Shown here in pieces: positions 34,907 through 44,099 of a DNA stretch of 64,000 bases. Positions within the stretch are counted from its first letter, which is position 1. Every line of letters starts with the position of its first letter. A program made the translations under genes and the position numbers. The notes beneath the pieces are model-generated. The model had not been told where the DNA came from, did not search any database, and saw only the letters and a list, made by a program, of their open reading frames with translations. Location of the stretch: the NCBI RefSeq assembly GCF_001746205.1, contig NZ_MDCO01000001.1:71896-135895 (forward strand). The letters are read 5' to 3'. The DNA is from Brachyspira hampsonii (GTDB lineage: Bacteria > Spirochaetota > Brachyspiria > Brachyspirales > Brachyspiraceae).

Positions 34907-35062
34907 TTACTTTTTATCTTTTTGTATTACTTTTTGATTATTTACTATTGTTCCATTATTGTTATTTTGCCCATCTATATTGTTGCTATTCTCTAATTTA
35001 GGTTTAGATTTTATAATTTTAAAAAATATTTCTTTTATATATGAAAAAATATTACAATCCAT
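34907..35062 (-). CDS. Small protein (51 residues) with a GQNNNNGTI motif
   Basis: Frame with ATG at 35062, preceded by AAGGATTTTTTT. Residues 4-24 (NIFSYIKEIFFKIIKSKPKL) form a likely amphipathic, basic helix. Residues 31-40 are GQNNNNGTIV, followed by NNQKVIQ. The same GQNNN-x-GTI motif opens the divergently transcribed TPR protein, which also has a KSKL-ending helix, so I think the gene is real. No known family. The two ATGs are 67 bp apart. Confidence 0.5.
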   Translation of the reverse strand: MDCNIFSYIKEIFFKIIKSKPKLENSNNIDGQNNNNGTIVNNQKVIQKDKK

Positions 35063-35129
35063 AAAAAAATCCTTGAATTTATTTTTAAATAATAATATAT
35101 TATATTAATAATAAGGCAATGACAAAAAT

Positions 35130-36758
35130 ATGAAAAATATAATAAAAGGTCAAAATAATAATACAGGAACTATAAATAGTTATCAAATTATAAATTTATC
35201 ATTTATAACTATAAATATTAATATTTCTATAGATAGTATATTAGAAAAATTTCCATCTATAAAAAAATTTTTTAGTAAATCAAAATTAATAGTAGTAAAG
35301 AATAATTCAAAAGATGAAGTAAATAATTTAAACAATGAAGGGGTGGAATATTTTTTAAAAGGAGAATTTAAAAAAGCTATAGATTATTTTGAAAAAGCCA
35401 TATCAATAGATAATTCAGTTTCAGAAATACATTATAACTTAGGTAATGCAAAATTTTATTATTACGCTGAAAATATAAAAAAATATAATATTTTAGAGAT
35501 GTTTAATGAAATAATAGCTGAATATAGTAATGCTATATCATTAAAAGAAGATTATAGATATTATTATAATAGAGGAACATTATATGCATTTATAGGAAAA
35601 TATAATTTAGCTTTAGATGATTTATCAAAATCCATAGATATTGATAAATTACATCCTGAACCATATATAAATAGAGCAAATATCTATCTTATAAAAAATA
35701 ATAATAACGATGCAGAAAAAGATTTGAAGATGGCAGAAGAATTAGCTAATAAAGAAGATCATTATTTACTTTCTGTATTATATAATAATATTGGCAATAC
35801 ATATTTGCAAAAGAATAATTTATATAATGCAGAAAAATATTATAAAGAAAGTTTAAAAATAAATAAAGAATATATATATCCGATTTTAGGAATGGCAATT
35901 CTTTATATGAAAAAGTACGAAGAATCAAAAAACAATGCCGAATATAAAAAATCATTAGAAATGTTTGATAAGGCAGAAAAAATAGATAATAATTTTGATG
36001 GTATATACTATAATAAAAGTCATTTATATAATATAAAAGCATCAATATCTAATAATAAAAATGATTATTTATGCTCCATAGAATTATTAGATAAAGCTAT
36101 AGAATGTGCACAATTAAATGGCAATAATAAATCTTTATATTATTATGCTAAAGGTATAGTTTATAGTAATTTGTATAATTTATTAAAAGAAAATGAATAT
36201 AAAGATAAAGTTATAACATCTTACCTTCTTTCAATAGAATTAAATAAAGATGACTTTAATCCATATTACAACTTAGCTAATTTTTATGATAGTATAGGAA
36301 ATAAAACTGAAGCAATTAACTATTATACGAAAGCAATATCAATAAATCCTAAACACGAAAGTTCTTATAATAATAGAGCAGCTATTTTTATAGAACAACA
36401 ACAATATGATAATGCTATTAGTGATATAAACAAAATAGTAGAAATTAATCAAAACAATTTTGGTGCATATTACAACTTAGGTGTAATATATACTATGCAA
36501 AATAAAATTCAATTAGCCATTGAATATTTTTATAGATGTGTAAATTCTCTAAATAATAAAGATAACAAAATTAAAATGAATTCATATTATAATTTGGGAA
36601 TACTAAAAGGTCGTATGGGCGATAATGAATCAGCAATAAATGATATAATAAAATCTTATGAACTTGGTAATAAAAATTGCATTAATATAATTAAAGAAGA
36701 AGCATATAAATATAATAATAAAATTGCTATTTCATATCTCAATGGTAAAATCATTTGA
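35130..36758 (+). CDS. TPR protein with N-terminal GQNNN motif (542 residues)
   Basis: The N-terminus (residues 1-30) contains GQNNNTGTINSYQIIN and a short beta-prone stretch, then a helix IDSILEKFPSIKKFFSKSKL (about 35-55). Residues about 68-520 are TPR repeats (VSEIHYNLGNAKFYYYAE, YYNRGTLYAFIGKYNLALDD, and so on). Both N-terminal elements have counterparts in the divergent 51-residue protein, in swapped order. No signal peptide or catalytic domain is seen. The 3' end overlaps the convergent two-TM gene by 27 bp. Confidence 0.8.
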   Translation: MKNIIKGQNNNTGTINSYQIINLSFITININISIDSILEKFPSIKKFFSKSKLIVVKNNSKDEVNNLNNEGVEYFLKGEFKKAIDYFEKAISIDNSVSEIHYNLGNAKFYYYAENIKKYNILEMFNEIIAEYSNAISLKEDYRYYYNRGTLYAFIGKYNLALDDLSKSIDIDKLHPEPYINRANIYLIKNNNNDAEKDLKMAEELANKEDHYLLSVLYNNIGNTYLQKNNLYNAEKYYKESLKINKEYIYPILGMAILYMKKYEESKNNAEYKKSLEMFDKAEKIDNNFDGIYYNKSHLYNIKASISNNKNDYLCSIELLDKAIECAQLNGNNKSLYYYAKGIVYSNLYNLLKENEYKDKVITSYLLSIELNKDDFNPYYNLANFYDSIGNKTEAINYYTKAISINPKHESSYNNRAAIFIEQQQYDNAISDINKIVEINQNNFGAYYNLGVIYTMQNKIQLAIEYFYRCVNSLNNKDNKIKMNSYYNLGILKGRMGDNESAINDIIKSYELGNKNCINIIKEEAYKYNNKIAISYLNGKII

Positions 36759-37031
36759 TTCTTTTTTATCCATATCAAATTTCATTTTTTGTTCATTATA
36801 AAATTTTTCGTTTTTATGTTTATTTACTATATGAATAGTAATATTATTTTTTATATTAATGGACAATACTAGTCCAACGAGAGAAATAACAAAGCTTATA
36901 ATAGAAATAAATGATAATATGAGATTAAAAACATCTTTTTTATAAAAAAATAATGCTATCATAAAAGAAAAAGTTGCAAAAATAACAACATAAGCAATAA
37001 TAACAATAGAATTTAAAAAAATACTTTTCAT
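36732..37031 (-). CDS. Small two-transmembrane protein (99 residues)
   Basis: Two hydrophobic helices (about residues 6-30 and 36-60) with a short basic turn, followed by a polar tail starting NIKNNITIHIVNKHKN. The gene converges on the TPR gene and overlaps its last nine codons. The GTAAA-type sequence just before the ATG gives only a weak ribosome-binding site. No family is recognised; it could be a membrane partner of the TPR protein, but orientation does not support an operon. Confidence 0.55.
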   Translation of the reverse strand: MKSIFLNSIVIIAYVVIFATFSFMIALFFYKKDVFNLILSFISIISFVISLVGLVLSINIKNNITIHIVNKHKNEKFYNEQKMKFDMDKKESNDFTIEI

Positions 37032-37262
37032 TTTACCTATTGAAAATTTTATAGATATTAAAATATATTTTTTATATTATATAAAAAATATATTTTTTGT
37101 CAATTTATTATACTTTTTTATAAAATATATTAGTAAATAATATAATTAAATATACTTATTAATTAATATAGAATAATATTGAATTTTAATTTAAATTATT
37201 TACAAAATTTTATTAACATTGCGTTTAGCCTATTATAAATTTATTATAAACTTTGATTAATT
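37032..37262. other. AT-rich gap
   Basis: Extremely AT-rich sequence between the two-TM gene start and the serS terminator. It must hold the promoter of the two-TM gene. No repeat arm or RNA gene seen. Confidence 0.4.
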
Positions 37263-37297
37263 AAAAAAGTGCAAACCTTAATTTAGATTTGCACTTT
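37263..37297 (-). terminator. Rho-independent terminator of serS
   Basis: AAAGTGCAAA paired with TTTGCACTTT, with a T run on the minus strand. Confidence 0.75.
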
Positions 37298-37327
37298 ATA
37301 ATTATTTTGCTTCTTTATTAAAAAACA

Positions 37328-38608
37328 TTAATTAGGCTTTTCTATCTTATCAAATCCTGTAAACGGTCTTAAAGCCTCAGGTATAATCACACTTCCATCT
37401 GCCTGCTGATAATTTTCAAGTATAGCAATCCAAGTTCTTCCTACAGCTATACCAGAACCATTTAAAGTATGTACTAATTCTGTTTTTCCATTTCTTCTAG
37501 TTCTCATCTGCATTCTTCTTGCCTGATAATCCCAACAGTTACTAACACTAGAAATTTCTCTATATGTGTTTTGTGAAGGAAGCCAAACTTCTATATCAAA
37601 AGTTTTATAAGCTGCATTTCCTATATCTCCGGAAGAAAGAACAACTACTCTGTATGGAAGTTCTAATGCCTGTAAAATACTTTCAGCGTCTTTAAGCATC
37701 TTTTCATGCTCTTCTTTAGATTTATCAGCAGCACATACTTTTACAAGCTCAACTTTATCGAATTGATGCTGTCTTATTAACCCTCTCATGTCCTTACCAT
37801 AAGAACCAGCTTCAGAACGAAAACATGGTGTATAAGCAGTACAGTATAAAGGAAGCATGTTTTCAGGTATAATTTCCTCTCTGTATATGTTTGTGAGCGG
37901 AACTTCTGCAGTAGGTATAAGGTATAAAGCAGGATCATCAGTAGTTTTAAATAAGTCTTCTTCAAATTTTGGGAGCTGACCTGTACCTGTCATAGTCCTT
38001 CCATTAACAAGCATAGGAGGAACATACTCTGTATAGCCATGTTCACTTGTATGTTTTTTTAGCATAAAGTTAATCAAAGCTCTTTCTAATGCAGCTCCTT
38101 TGCCTTTCATAAGTGAAAAACGAGTTCTAGCCATTCTCACAGCTCTTTCTATATCAAGAATATCAAGACCCACAGCTATATCCACATGGTCTTTCACTTC
38201 AAAATCAAATTTACGAGGCTCTCCCCATCTGATTATTTCTTTATTTGCTTTCTCATCATCTCCATCCGGAACATCTTCAGAAAGCATATTAGGTAAATAA
38301 AGTATTTCATTATTAACAGCATCTTCCAATTGCGATAATTTTTCTTCTTTTTTATTTAAGGATTCTGTGAAATTTTTCATCTCTTCTTTTATTTTTTCTG
38401 CTTCATCTTTATTTCCGGCTTTCATAAATTCACCGATTTTTTTTGAAGCTTCATTTTTTTTAGCTCTGTCCTGTTCAACTTCTTTTAATAAATTAAGTCT
38501 TTCATGTTCTAATTCTTTTAACTTGTCTAAAGATACTTTACTTCTTCTCTTTCTCAAGTTCTCTTCTACCAATTCAATATTTTCTCTTATTAATTTTACA
38601 TCTATCAT
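37328..38608 (-). CDS. serS: Seryl-tRNA synthetase
   Basis: Charges tRNA-Ser with serine. The 426-residue class II synthetase has the N-terminal antiparallel coiled coil (about residues 25-105, Lys/Glu-rich) that grips the long variable arm of tRNA-Ser. It also has motif 2 (CFRSEAGSYGKDMRGLIRQH, about 255-275) and motif 3 (LNGSGIAVGRTWIAILEN, about 380-400). Length is standard. Its substrate tRNA-Ser(UGA) is encoded at 7371. I see no T-box or other leader, only a palindromic element upstream between it and the divergent adh gene. Confidence 0.95.
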   Translation of the reverse strand: MIDVKLIRENIELVEENLRKRRSKVSLDKLKELEHERLNLLKEVEQDRAKKNEASKKIGEFMKAGNKDEAEKIKEEMKNFTESLNKKEEKLSQLEDAVNNEILYLPNMLSEDVPDGDDEKANKEIIRWGEPRKFDFEVKDHVDIAVGLDILDIERAVRMARTRFSLMKGKGAALERALINFMLKKHTSEHGYTEYVPPMLVNGRTMTGTGQLPKFEEDLFKTTDDPALYLIPTAEVPLTNIYREEIIPENMLPLYCTAYTPCFRSEAGSYGKDMRGLIRQHQFDKVELVKVCAADKSKEEHEKMLKDAESILQALELPYRVVVLSSGDIGNAAYKTFDIEVWLPSQNTYREISSVSNCWDYQARRMQMRTRRNGKTELVHTLNGSGIAVGRTWIAILENYQQADGSVIIPEALRPFTGFDKIEKPN

Positions 38609-38686
38609 AATAAAATCCTTAAATAAAATTTGTATAAATTATACAGCTTTTTTAAAAATAGTAAATTGTATTTTATTAAATTTTAT

Positions 38687-39009
38687 TTCTCCTCCCCACC
38701 CTTTAGACCTATAACTTGTATTAGAATATTTTATTTTTACTATATAATTAACATTTTAAGAAATTTCAGCACCCACCCAAGCTGATTTTAAATTTGCAGC
38801 TATATACCCGCACGCAGAATAAAATCATGAATATAAATTAAATTATCAATCGAAATTAAGTTATATATAAAATTTTGCTCACCGTGCGATTAATAGACTT
38901 TAAATACAGAATAAGTTTGGGCGGGCATGCTTTTTCTTAATTTGCTTTAAATAAGAATAATTTGTTAATTGTAAATAAAGTTAACAAAAATAAAGGGCGG
39001 GGTATGTAA
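38687..39009. repeat. Nested palindromic intergenic element, full copy (NPE-5)
   Basis: All six arms are present: outer CTCCTCCCCACCCTTTA (about 38687-38706), middle CAGCACCCACCCAAG (38767-38781), inner CCCGCACGCAGAATAAAAT (38807-38825), then inner CACCGTGCG (38880-38888), middle TTTGGGCGGGCATGC (38916-38930) and outer TAAAGGGCGGGGTATGTAA (38991-39009). Total 323 bp with centre spacings of about 77, 38, 72, 38 and 78 bp, almost identical to NPE-1. It lies between divergent serS and adh and ends 30 bp before the adh promoter. Confidence 0.85.
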
Positions 39010-39038
39010 TAAAAATTCAAAAATATGTATATTGCCTA

Positions 39039-39069
39039 TTGACATTGGAGTGCACTTCAATGTTATAAT
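39039..39069 (+). promoter_or_regulatory. Promoter with MerR-family-type operator
   Basis: TTGACA (39039-39044) and TATAAT (39064-39069) are separated by an unusually long 19-bp spacer. The spacer is filled by a dyad, CATTGGAGTGCACTTCAATG (39043-39062), symmetrical except for one base pair. A dyad inside an over-long spacer is the signature of promoters that MerR-family activators untwist. The sequence resembles NmlR/AdhR-type sites in front of alcohol dehydrogenase genes. No MerR-family gene is in this window. Confidence 0.75.
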
Positions 39070-39097
39070 AATGATATATTATAAAAAGGAGTTATTT

Positions 39098-40186
39098 ATG
39101 CTGCTTGATAAAAACTTGGAAGAAGCTAATTCAGGTAAAAGAATAAATGCTAAAGGTTATGCTGTACATAGCAAAACAGATACTTTTAAACCATTTGAAT
39201 TTTCAAGACATTCAATGGGAGATAATGATATATTAATAGAAATAATGTATGCCGGAATATGCCATAGTGATATACACTCAGCAAGAAGCGAATGGCATGA
39301 AGGAATATACCCTATGGTTCCTGGACATGAAATTGCTGGTAAGGTTGTAGCTGTAGGTAAAAAAGTTACTAAATTTAAAATAGGCGATTATGCAGGAGTA
39401 GGCTGTATGGTAAACTCATGCGGAGAATGCGAAGCATGTAAGAGAAGCCATGAGCAATTTTGCGAAAGAGGTCAGACAGTGCTGACTTATGACTGCAAAG
39501 ATCATTTCCATAATGATGAGCCTACTTACGGCGGATATTCTAATAATATAGTAGTAAGTGAAAAATTTGCTATTACTGTACCAAAAGATGCCCCAATGGA
39601 AAAAGTAGCTCCATTACTATGTGCAGGAATAACAACTTATTCCCCTTTAAAATTTTCTGGTGTTAAAAAAGGTGATATAGTTGGTGTTGCTGGTTTCGGA
39701 GGACTTGGCTCTATGGCTGTTAAATATGCCGTTAATATGGGTGCTGAAGTTTATGTGTTTGCCCGTAATGACAAAAAGAAAAAAGAAGCATTAGAAATGG
39801 GAGCAAAAGATTTATTTACTTCTACAAAAGATGTTCCTATTCATTTTGATTTAATTATATCAACTATACCTACAGGATATAATGTTAATGATTATGTTGA
39901 TTTACTTAAATATGGCGGAGAAATGGCTATTGTAGGACTTCCTCCTGCTGAATTAAAACAAAGCATAGATTTGGCAAGATTAATATTTGCAGGCGGAAAA
40001 AAAGTTTATGGCTCTATGATAGGAGGTATTAAAGAAACACAGGAGATGCTTGATTTTTCTTTAAAACACAAAATATATCCTGAAACAGAAATTATAGCTG
40101 CAAATCAAATTGATGAAGCATACGATAAACTTACCACAGGTCAGGCAAAATTCAGATATGTAATTGATATGAAAACTCTTAAATAA
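39098..40186 (+). CDS. Zinc-dependent alcohol dehydrogenase, cinnamyl-alcohol/AdhA-like
   Basis: Medium-chain NAD(P)H-dependent alcohol/aldehyde oxidoreductase, probably NADP-linked aldehyde reduction. The ATG at 39098 has AAGGAG (39086-39091); an earlier ATG at 39032 overlaps the promoter. 362 residues. Catalytic zinc ligands are in YAGICHSDIH and VPGHE; the structural zinc Cys4 cluster is CGECEACKRSHEQFC; the Rossmann loop is GVAGFGGLGSMAV; YGGYSNNIVV is typical of the CAD branch. The MerR-type promoter suggests induction by reactive aldehyde or electrophile stress (inference). Confidence 0.9.
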   Translation: MLLDKNLEEANSGKRINAKGYAVHSKTDTFKPFEFSRHSMGDNDILIEIMYAGICHSDIHSARSEWHEGIYPMVPGHEIAGKVVAVGKKVTKFKIGDYAGVGCMVNSCGECEACKRSHEQFCERGQTVLTYDCKDHFHNDEPTYGGYSNNIVVSEKFAITVPKDAPMEKVAPLLCAGITTYSPLKFSGVKKGDIVGVAGFGGLGSMAVKYAVNMGAEVYVFARNDKKKKEALEMGAKDLFTSTKDVPIHFDLIISTIPTGYNVNDYVDLLKYGGEMAIVGLPPAELKQSIDLARLIFAGGKKVYGSMIGGIKETQEMLDFSLKHKIYPETEIIAANQIDEAYDKLTTGQAKFRYVIDMKTLK

Positions 40187-40217
40187 AGTATTTTGTTCAT
40201 AATATTCTTTATAAATT

Positions 40218-40252
40218 GAGGCAGCATTAAAAATATGCTGTCTCTTTTTATT
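40218..40252 (+). terminator. Rho-independent terminator of adh
   Basis: GAGGCAGCAT paired with ATGCTGTCTC (one G-T pair) followed by TTTTT. Confidence 0.75.
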
Positions 40253-40294
40253 ATAAATGATATAATAAAAGAAATTATTAAAAAGGATTATTAT

Positions 40295-41116
40295 ATGACA
40301 GCAGATTATCATGTACATACAGAGTTTAGTGATGATTCTAATTATCCATTAGAAGAAGTTATAAAAGATGCTGTAAAACTTAATATAGATGATATTTGTA
40401 TTACGGATCATGTGGATTACGGTATAAAAAAAGACTGTGACGAAGTTGAAATAAAAGATGGGAAAACTATTACAAATGTCAATTATCCAAAGTATATAGA
40501 AGATATAAAAAGAATGAAAGAAATATATGGAAAACAAATTAATATAAAAACAGGACTTGAATGCGGCATACAAACTCATACAGTCAATAAATATGAAGCT
40601 CTTTTAAAAAAATACGATTTTGATTTTATTATATTCTCAGTTCATCAGGTAAACGATAAAGAATTCTGGACTCAGGATTTTCAAAAAAACAAAACTCAAA
40701 AAGAATATAATGAAGCCTATTATGAAGAAATGCTTAATGTTGTAAAAATGTTTAAAAATTATTCAGTGCTAGGGCATTTAGATTTGATTGTACGATATGA
40801 TAAAAAAGGCACTTATCCTTTTGAAAAAGTGAAACCTATCATAGAAGATATATTAAAAATAGTTATAAAAGACGGTAAAGGAATAGAATTTAATACTTCA
40901 TATCATAGATACGGTTTGAAAGATACTACACCTTCAATAGATATTTTAAATCTATATCATAAATTAGGCGGCAATATTATAACTATAGGAAGCGATAGTC
41001 ATCAGCCTAGTCATTTGGGATTTCATATAAATGAAGCAAAAGAAATTTTAAAGGATATAGGATTTAAACAATTCTGCACTTATAATAAAATGATTCCATC
41101 TTTTTATAATCTGTAG
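40295..41116 (+). CDS. PHP-domain histidinol-phosphatase family protein
   Basis: Metal-dependent phosphoesterase of the PHP superfamily (HisK/HisJ type). The ATG at 40295 follows AAAAAGGAT; 273 residues. Metal-site motifs are DYHVHTEFSDDS (residues 4-15), ICITDHVDYG (near 38), GLECG (near 88), HQV, LGHLDLI (near 165) and the closing GSDSHQPSHLG (near 245). Other histidine-pathway genes are absent here, so the substrate may be another phosphate ester. Confidence 0.85.
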   Translation: MTADYHVHTEFSDDSNYPLEEVIKDAVKLNIDDICITDHVDYGIKKDCDEVEIKDGKTITNVNYPKYIEDIKRMKEIYGKQINIKTGLECGIQTHTVNKYEALLKKYDFDFIIFSVHQVNDKEFWTQDFQKNKTQKEYNEAYYEEMLNVVKMFKNYSVLGHLDLIVRYDKKGTYPFEKVKPIIEDILKIVIKDGKGIEFNTSYHRYGLKDTTPSIDILNLYHKLGGNIITIGSDSHQPSHLGFHINEAKEILKDIGFKQFCTYNKMIPSFYNL

Positions 41117-41128
41117 AATATGTAAATA

Positions 41129-41156
41129 TTGACAGACAAAAAATATAAGTTATAAT
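41129..41156 (+). promoter_or_regulatory. Promoter for the 127-residue protein and lipoprotein genes
   Basis: TTGACA (41129-41134), 16-bp spacer, TATAAT (41151-41156). GGAGG stands just before the ATG at 41178. Confidence 0.7.
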
Positions 41157-41177
41157 GTCCAAATCTATGGAGGTTGT

Positions 41178-41561
41178 ATGATATTAGACGAAGTAAAAAA
41201 ATACTTTGATAGGGTGGAGTATTCTGAATTAAAAGCTCTTTATGAAGATGATTTTCAATTTGAAGTTTTAAAAAATAGAGAAGAATTGGAAAATCATATA
41301 TATGATTTAGATAATTATGAAAAAGACAGAATTAGAAATGCCGTATCAAATGAATTAAAAAATAATAATGAAATAGTTTTTTATACTTCTGAAAGTGCTG
41401 GAGAAGTATATTCAAGTGTTGAAGATTTTTTGGTTTATCTTCTTAATGAAATCTTATATCAAAAATTATTAGTAAAAAGCGAAAGAAAAACATTATCCAA
41501 TAATTTTATGGAATTAGAAATCAGCATAAAAAAACTGCTTATATTAATTTGGACTAGATAA
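41178..41561 (+). CDS. Acidic cytoplasmic protein of unknown function (127 residues)
   Basis: No signal peptide; predicted mostly helical and rich in Glu and Leu (EVLKNREELENHIYDLDN, SSVEDFLVYLLNEILYQKLL). No family is recognised. It has a strong promoter and a GGAGG ribosome-binding site, so it is very likely expressed. The lipoprotein gene follows after about 20 bp and is probably co-transcribed. Confidence 0.65.
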   Translation: MILDEVKKYFDRVEYSELKALYEDDFQFEVLKNREELENHIYDLDNYEKDRIRNAVSNELKNNNEIVFYTSESAGEVYSSVEDFLVYLLNEILYQKLLVKSERKTLSNNFMELEISIKKLLILIWTR

Positions 41562-41582
41562 AAAATACAGAGGTTTATGATT

Positions 41583-42227
41583 ATGAAAAAAAATTATATT
41601 TTATTATTTTTAAGTTTTATATTTATTTCCTGCTATTCATCTGCAAAATCATATTTTAATATATTGTCAGTAAATAAAGAAAATGATAGTATAAAAGTAG
41701 TAGTAGAAGCTAAGAAATCAGGCAGGCAATCAGAAAATATATTTTTAGTTTCTCAATTTTTAAATGATGATGATGTTATAGTTAATACTTCTATGTCTCA
41801 AATAGGTCCTATGATGTTTGATGCCGGAAAATATGAGTTTAATGTACCTCTTCCTACTAATAGTTTCACTAAGTATACAAACTTTATCGAAGAAATTCAG
41901 CCTGAAAAAGCTCAAAGAATTGCAAACAGCGGCGGATTTGGAAGCAGTTTCTTTACATATATGATGCTTATGAGCATGATGGATAATAGAAGACCTGTAT
42001 ATTATGATGATTATGGTCAAAGAAGAACTATCAATAGAGATTACTATGATTACAGATATACTAGAACTGAAACAAGAAGAAGCATATTCAATAATTCTAC
42101 TACTAAAAGAACAACTGTAGATAATAATAATTCTACTACTAAAAGAAGAACATTATTTAAACCTAGTTCAGGAAGCTCTACAAGAAAACAATCTACTTTT
42201 AGAAGATCTTCCACTAGAAGAAGATAA
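41583..42227 (+). CDS. Lipoprotein with a basic Arg/Ser/Thr-rich tail
   Basis: 214 residues from the ATG at 41583, which lies 9 nt after AGAGG; an ATG two codons earlier is possible. The signal is KKNYILLFLSFIFISC. A globular beta-type domain spans residues about 20-120. Residues about 140-214 form a low-complexity, very basic tail (RRTINRDYYDYRYTRTETRR, then SSTRKQSTFRRSSTRRR) with a small internal duplication of NNSTTKR. The tail could bind peptidoglycan, LOS or nucleic acid; function is unknown. Confidence 0.65.
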   Translation: MKKNYILLFLSFIFISCYSSAKSYFNILSVNKENDSIKVVVEAKKSGRQSENIFLVSQFLNDDDVIVNTSMSQIGPMMFDAGKYEFNVPLPTNSFTKYTNFIEEIQPEKAQRIANSGGFGSSFFTYMMLMSMMDNRRPVYYDDYGQRRTINRDYYDYRYTRTETRRSIFNNSTTKRTTVDNNNSTTKRRTLFKPSSGSSTRKQSTFRRSSTRRR

Positions 42228-42624
42228 TGAAATTTTATAGTATAAAATATTAAAATTTTACAAATAATACATTTTTTATATTGACTTTATTTTTTAAGAA
42301 TATAATATTACTACTTACTTATAATCATATAGAAATTTATATAGAATTACGGCTGTTTCATTTATATTATAAATTTGATATTATCTCTGTAATATATAAT
42401 TTTTTCTATCTCTTTATGATGAGAATATGATTAAATCTATTTTGCTTTATAAAAAATATAATCTTAATGCATTATATTTTTTTAATGTTTTTATACTTTT
42501 TAAACTTTTTTCTATAAAAAATAAAATAATAAAAAAGTTATATATTTGTTTTTTAGAATGATATATTTCAATACTAATTTTTTATGATAAATAAAACAAT
42601 ATAAAAATATACTAGAGGACGATT
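42228..42624 (+). promoter_or_regulatory. Long AT-rich leader before the MATE pump genes
   Basis: 397 bp without a gene. A weak promoter may start at TTGACT (42281) with TATAAT at 42301 (only 14 bp apart). AACTTTTTT and AAAAAAGTT (about 42507-42541) can pair as a hairpin. AGAGGA precedes the ATG at 42625. No riboswitch family is recognised. Confidence 0.35.
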
Positions 42625-44010
42625 ATGCAAAAAAACAAGATGTTGGAGCTTACTGAAGGTAATGTAAGCAAAGGACTTATAAAGTTAGTTATACCTATGA
42701 TATTAGGGAACCTATTAAATATCGCATATAATATAGTTGATACTATATGGATAGGTCAGATGATAGGTCCTAAAGGTCTTGGTGCTATTGCTGTAAGTTT
42801 CCCAATTATATTAATACTTATGGCTATAGCTTCAGGCGTTACAGTAGCTTCTAATGTTTTAATAGGACAGTATTTCGGTGCAAATGATCATAATTCTGTA
42901 ATATATGTTTCCAGAGTTTCAACTACTATAAGTTTAATAACTTCTTTGGCATTAGCAATCATAGGATATATATTTGCTCCTTATATGATGCGTTTTTTAA
43001 ATACTGCAGATAGTATAATGGAATATTCTGTAAGTTATTTCAGAATAAGCATGATAGGTTTTCCATTTATGTTTTATTATTTTTTAGTCTCTGCTTTGCT
43101 TAGGGGAATAGGGGATACTGTAAGACCTTTAATATTTTTAGCTATTGCTTCCATTTTAAACTTGATATTAGATCCGCTTATGATAAAGGGAATAGGACCT
43201 TTTCCTGCTATGGGACTTGACGGAGCTGCTTATGCTACGGCTTTCTCTCAATTTGTTTCCGTTGCTGTAAGTATGATATATTTAAAAATGAAGAACAGTA
43301 TTGTAAAAGCTAATCCTTTTGATTTGGCATTTGATTTCAGCATCACTAAATTAATGTTTAAAATAGGACTTCCTTTTGCTGCTATGCAGTTAATAGTATC
43401 TGTAAGCTGGTTATTTTTAAACAGACTCATAAATACTTACGGTGAATCTGCTTCTGCTTCTGTTGCCGTATCTATGAGAGTAGATTCTTTATCATTTCTT
43501 CCGCTTTTAGCATTATCTGCAGGTATTGCCACTATGACAGCACAAAATATTGGGGCAGGTAAAATGGAAAGAGTAAGAGAGATATTCAAATCCGGAATAA
43601 AATTATCAGTCGGAATATCTGTATTTATGGCTCTTTTTTCTATATTATTTCCTGAACTTATTGTAAGAATGTTTACTAAAGATATGAGTGTGTTAAAATA
43701 TACTAAAAGCTATATTTATGTTGTTATGCCTTCCATAATAATGCTTGCTGTAATGTTTACGGCAAATGGGGTTATTAATGGAGCTGGTAAAACTTTTATG
43801 CTTATGCTTTTTGCTTTTTGTGCTCATATAATAATTAGAGTACCTCTTGCATATATAATATCTCCTCAAATGGAATTATGGGGTATATGGACTGCAATGG
43901 CTATAGGTAACTTTTTTAGTATGACTTTCAGCTTGATGTATTATTTTTCAAACAAGTGGAAAAAAGATGCCAATATAGCTTCTCATTCTGCAGCCGAGCA
44001 TAATATATAA
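42625..44010 (+). CDS. MATE family multidrug/Na+ antiporter, copy 1
   Basis: Membrane exporter of the multi antimicrobial extrusion family. 461 residues with about twelve hydrophobic segments in two repeats. Family motifs are IPMILGNLLNIAYNIVDTIWIGQ near residue 25 and SALLRGIGDTVRPL near 155, with IGAGKMERVREI near 310 in the second half. The cytoplasmic C-terminus is short. The next gene is a close paralogue about 90 bp downstream, so this is a tandem duplication. Confidence 0.88.
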   Translation: MQKNKMLELTEGNVSKGLIKLVIPMILGNLLNIAYNIVDTIWIGQMIGPKGLGAIAVSFPIILILMAIASGVTVASNVLIGQYFGANDHNSVIYVSRVSTTISLITSLALAIIGYIFAPYMMRFLNTADSIMEYSVSYFRISMIGFPFMFYYFLVSALLRGIGDTVRPLIFLAIASILNLILDPLMIKGIGPFPAMGLDGAAYATAFSQFVSVAVSMIYLKMKNSIVKANPFDLAFDFSITKLMFKIGLPFAAMQLIVSVSWLFLNRLINTYGESASASVAVSMRVDSLSFLPLLALSAGIATMTAQNIGAGKMERVREIFKSGIKLSVGISVFMALFSILFPELIVRMFTKDMSVLKYTKSYIYVVMPSIIMLAVMFTANGVINGAGKTFMLMLFAFCAHIIIRVPLAYIISPQMELWGIWTAMAIGNFFSMTFSLMYYFSNKWKKDANIASHSAAEHNI

Positions 44011-44099
44011 ATACTGATACTTATTGACTTTTATATCTCTTTTGTATAAAATTGCCTAATTATTTAGTATATAAAAATAATTTAGGTAAATTAATAATA

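Noticed and set aside
38609-38686. T-box or other riboswitch upstream of serS
   Set aside because: No T-box motif, antiterminator or leader terminator could be seen; only AT-rich sequence before the palindromic element.
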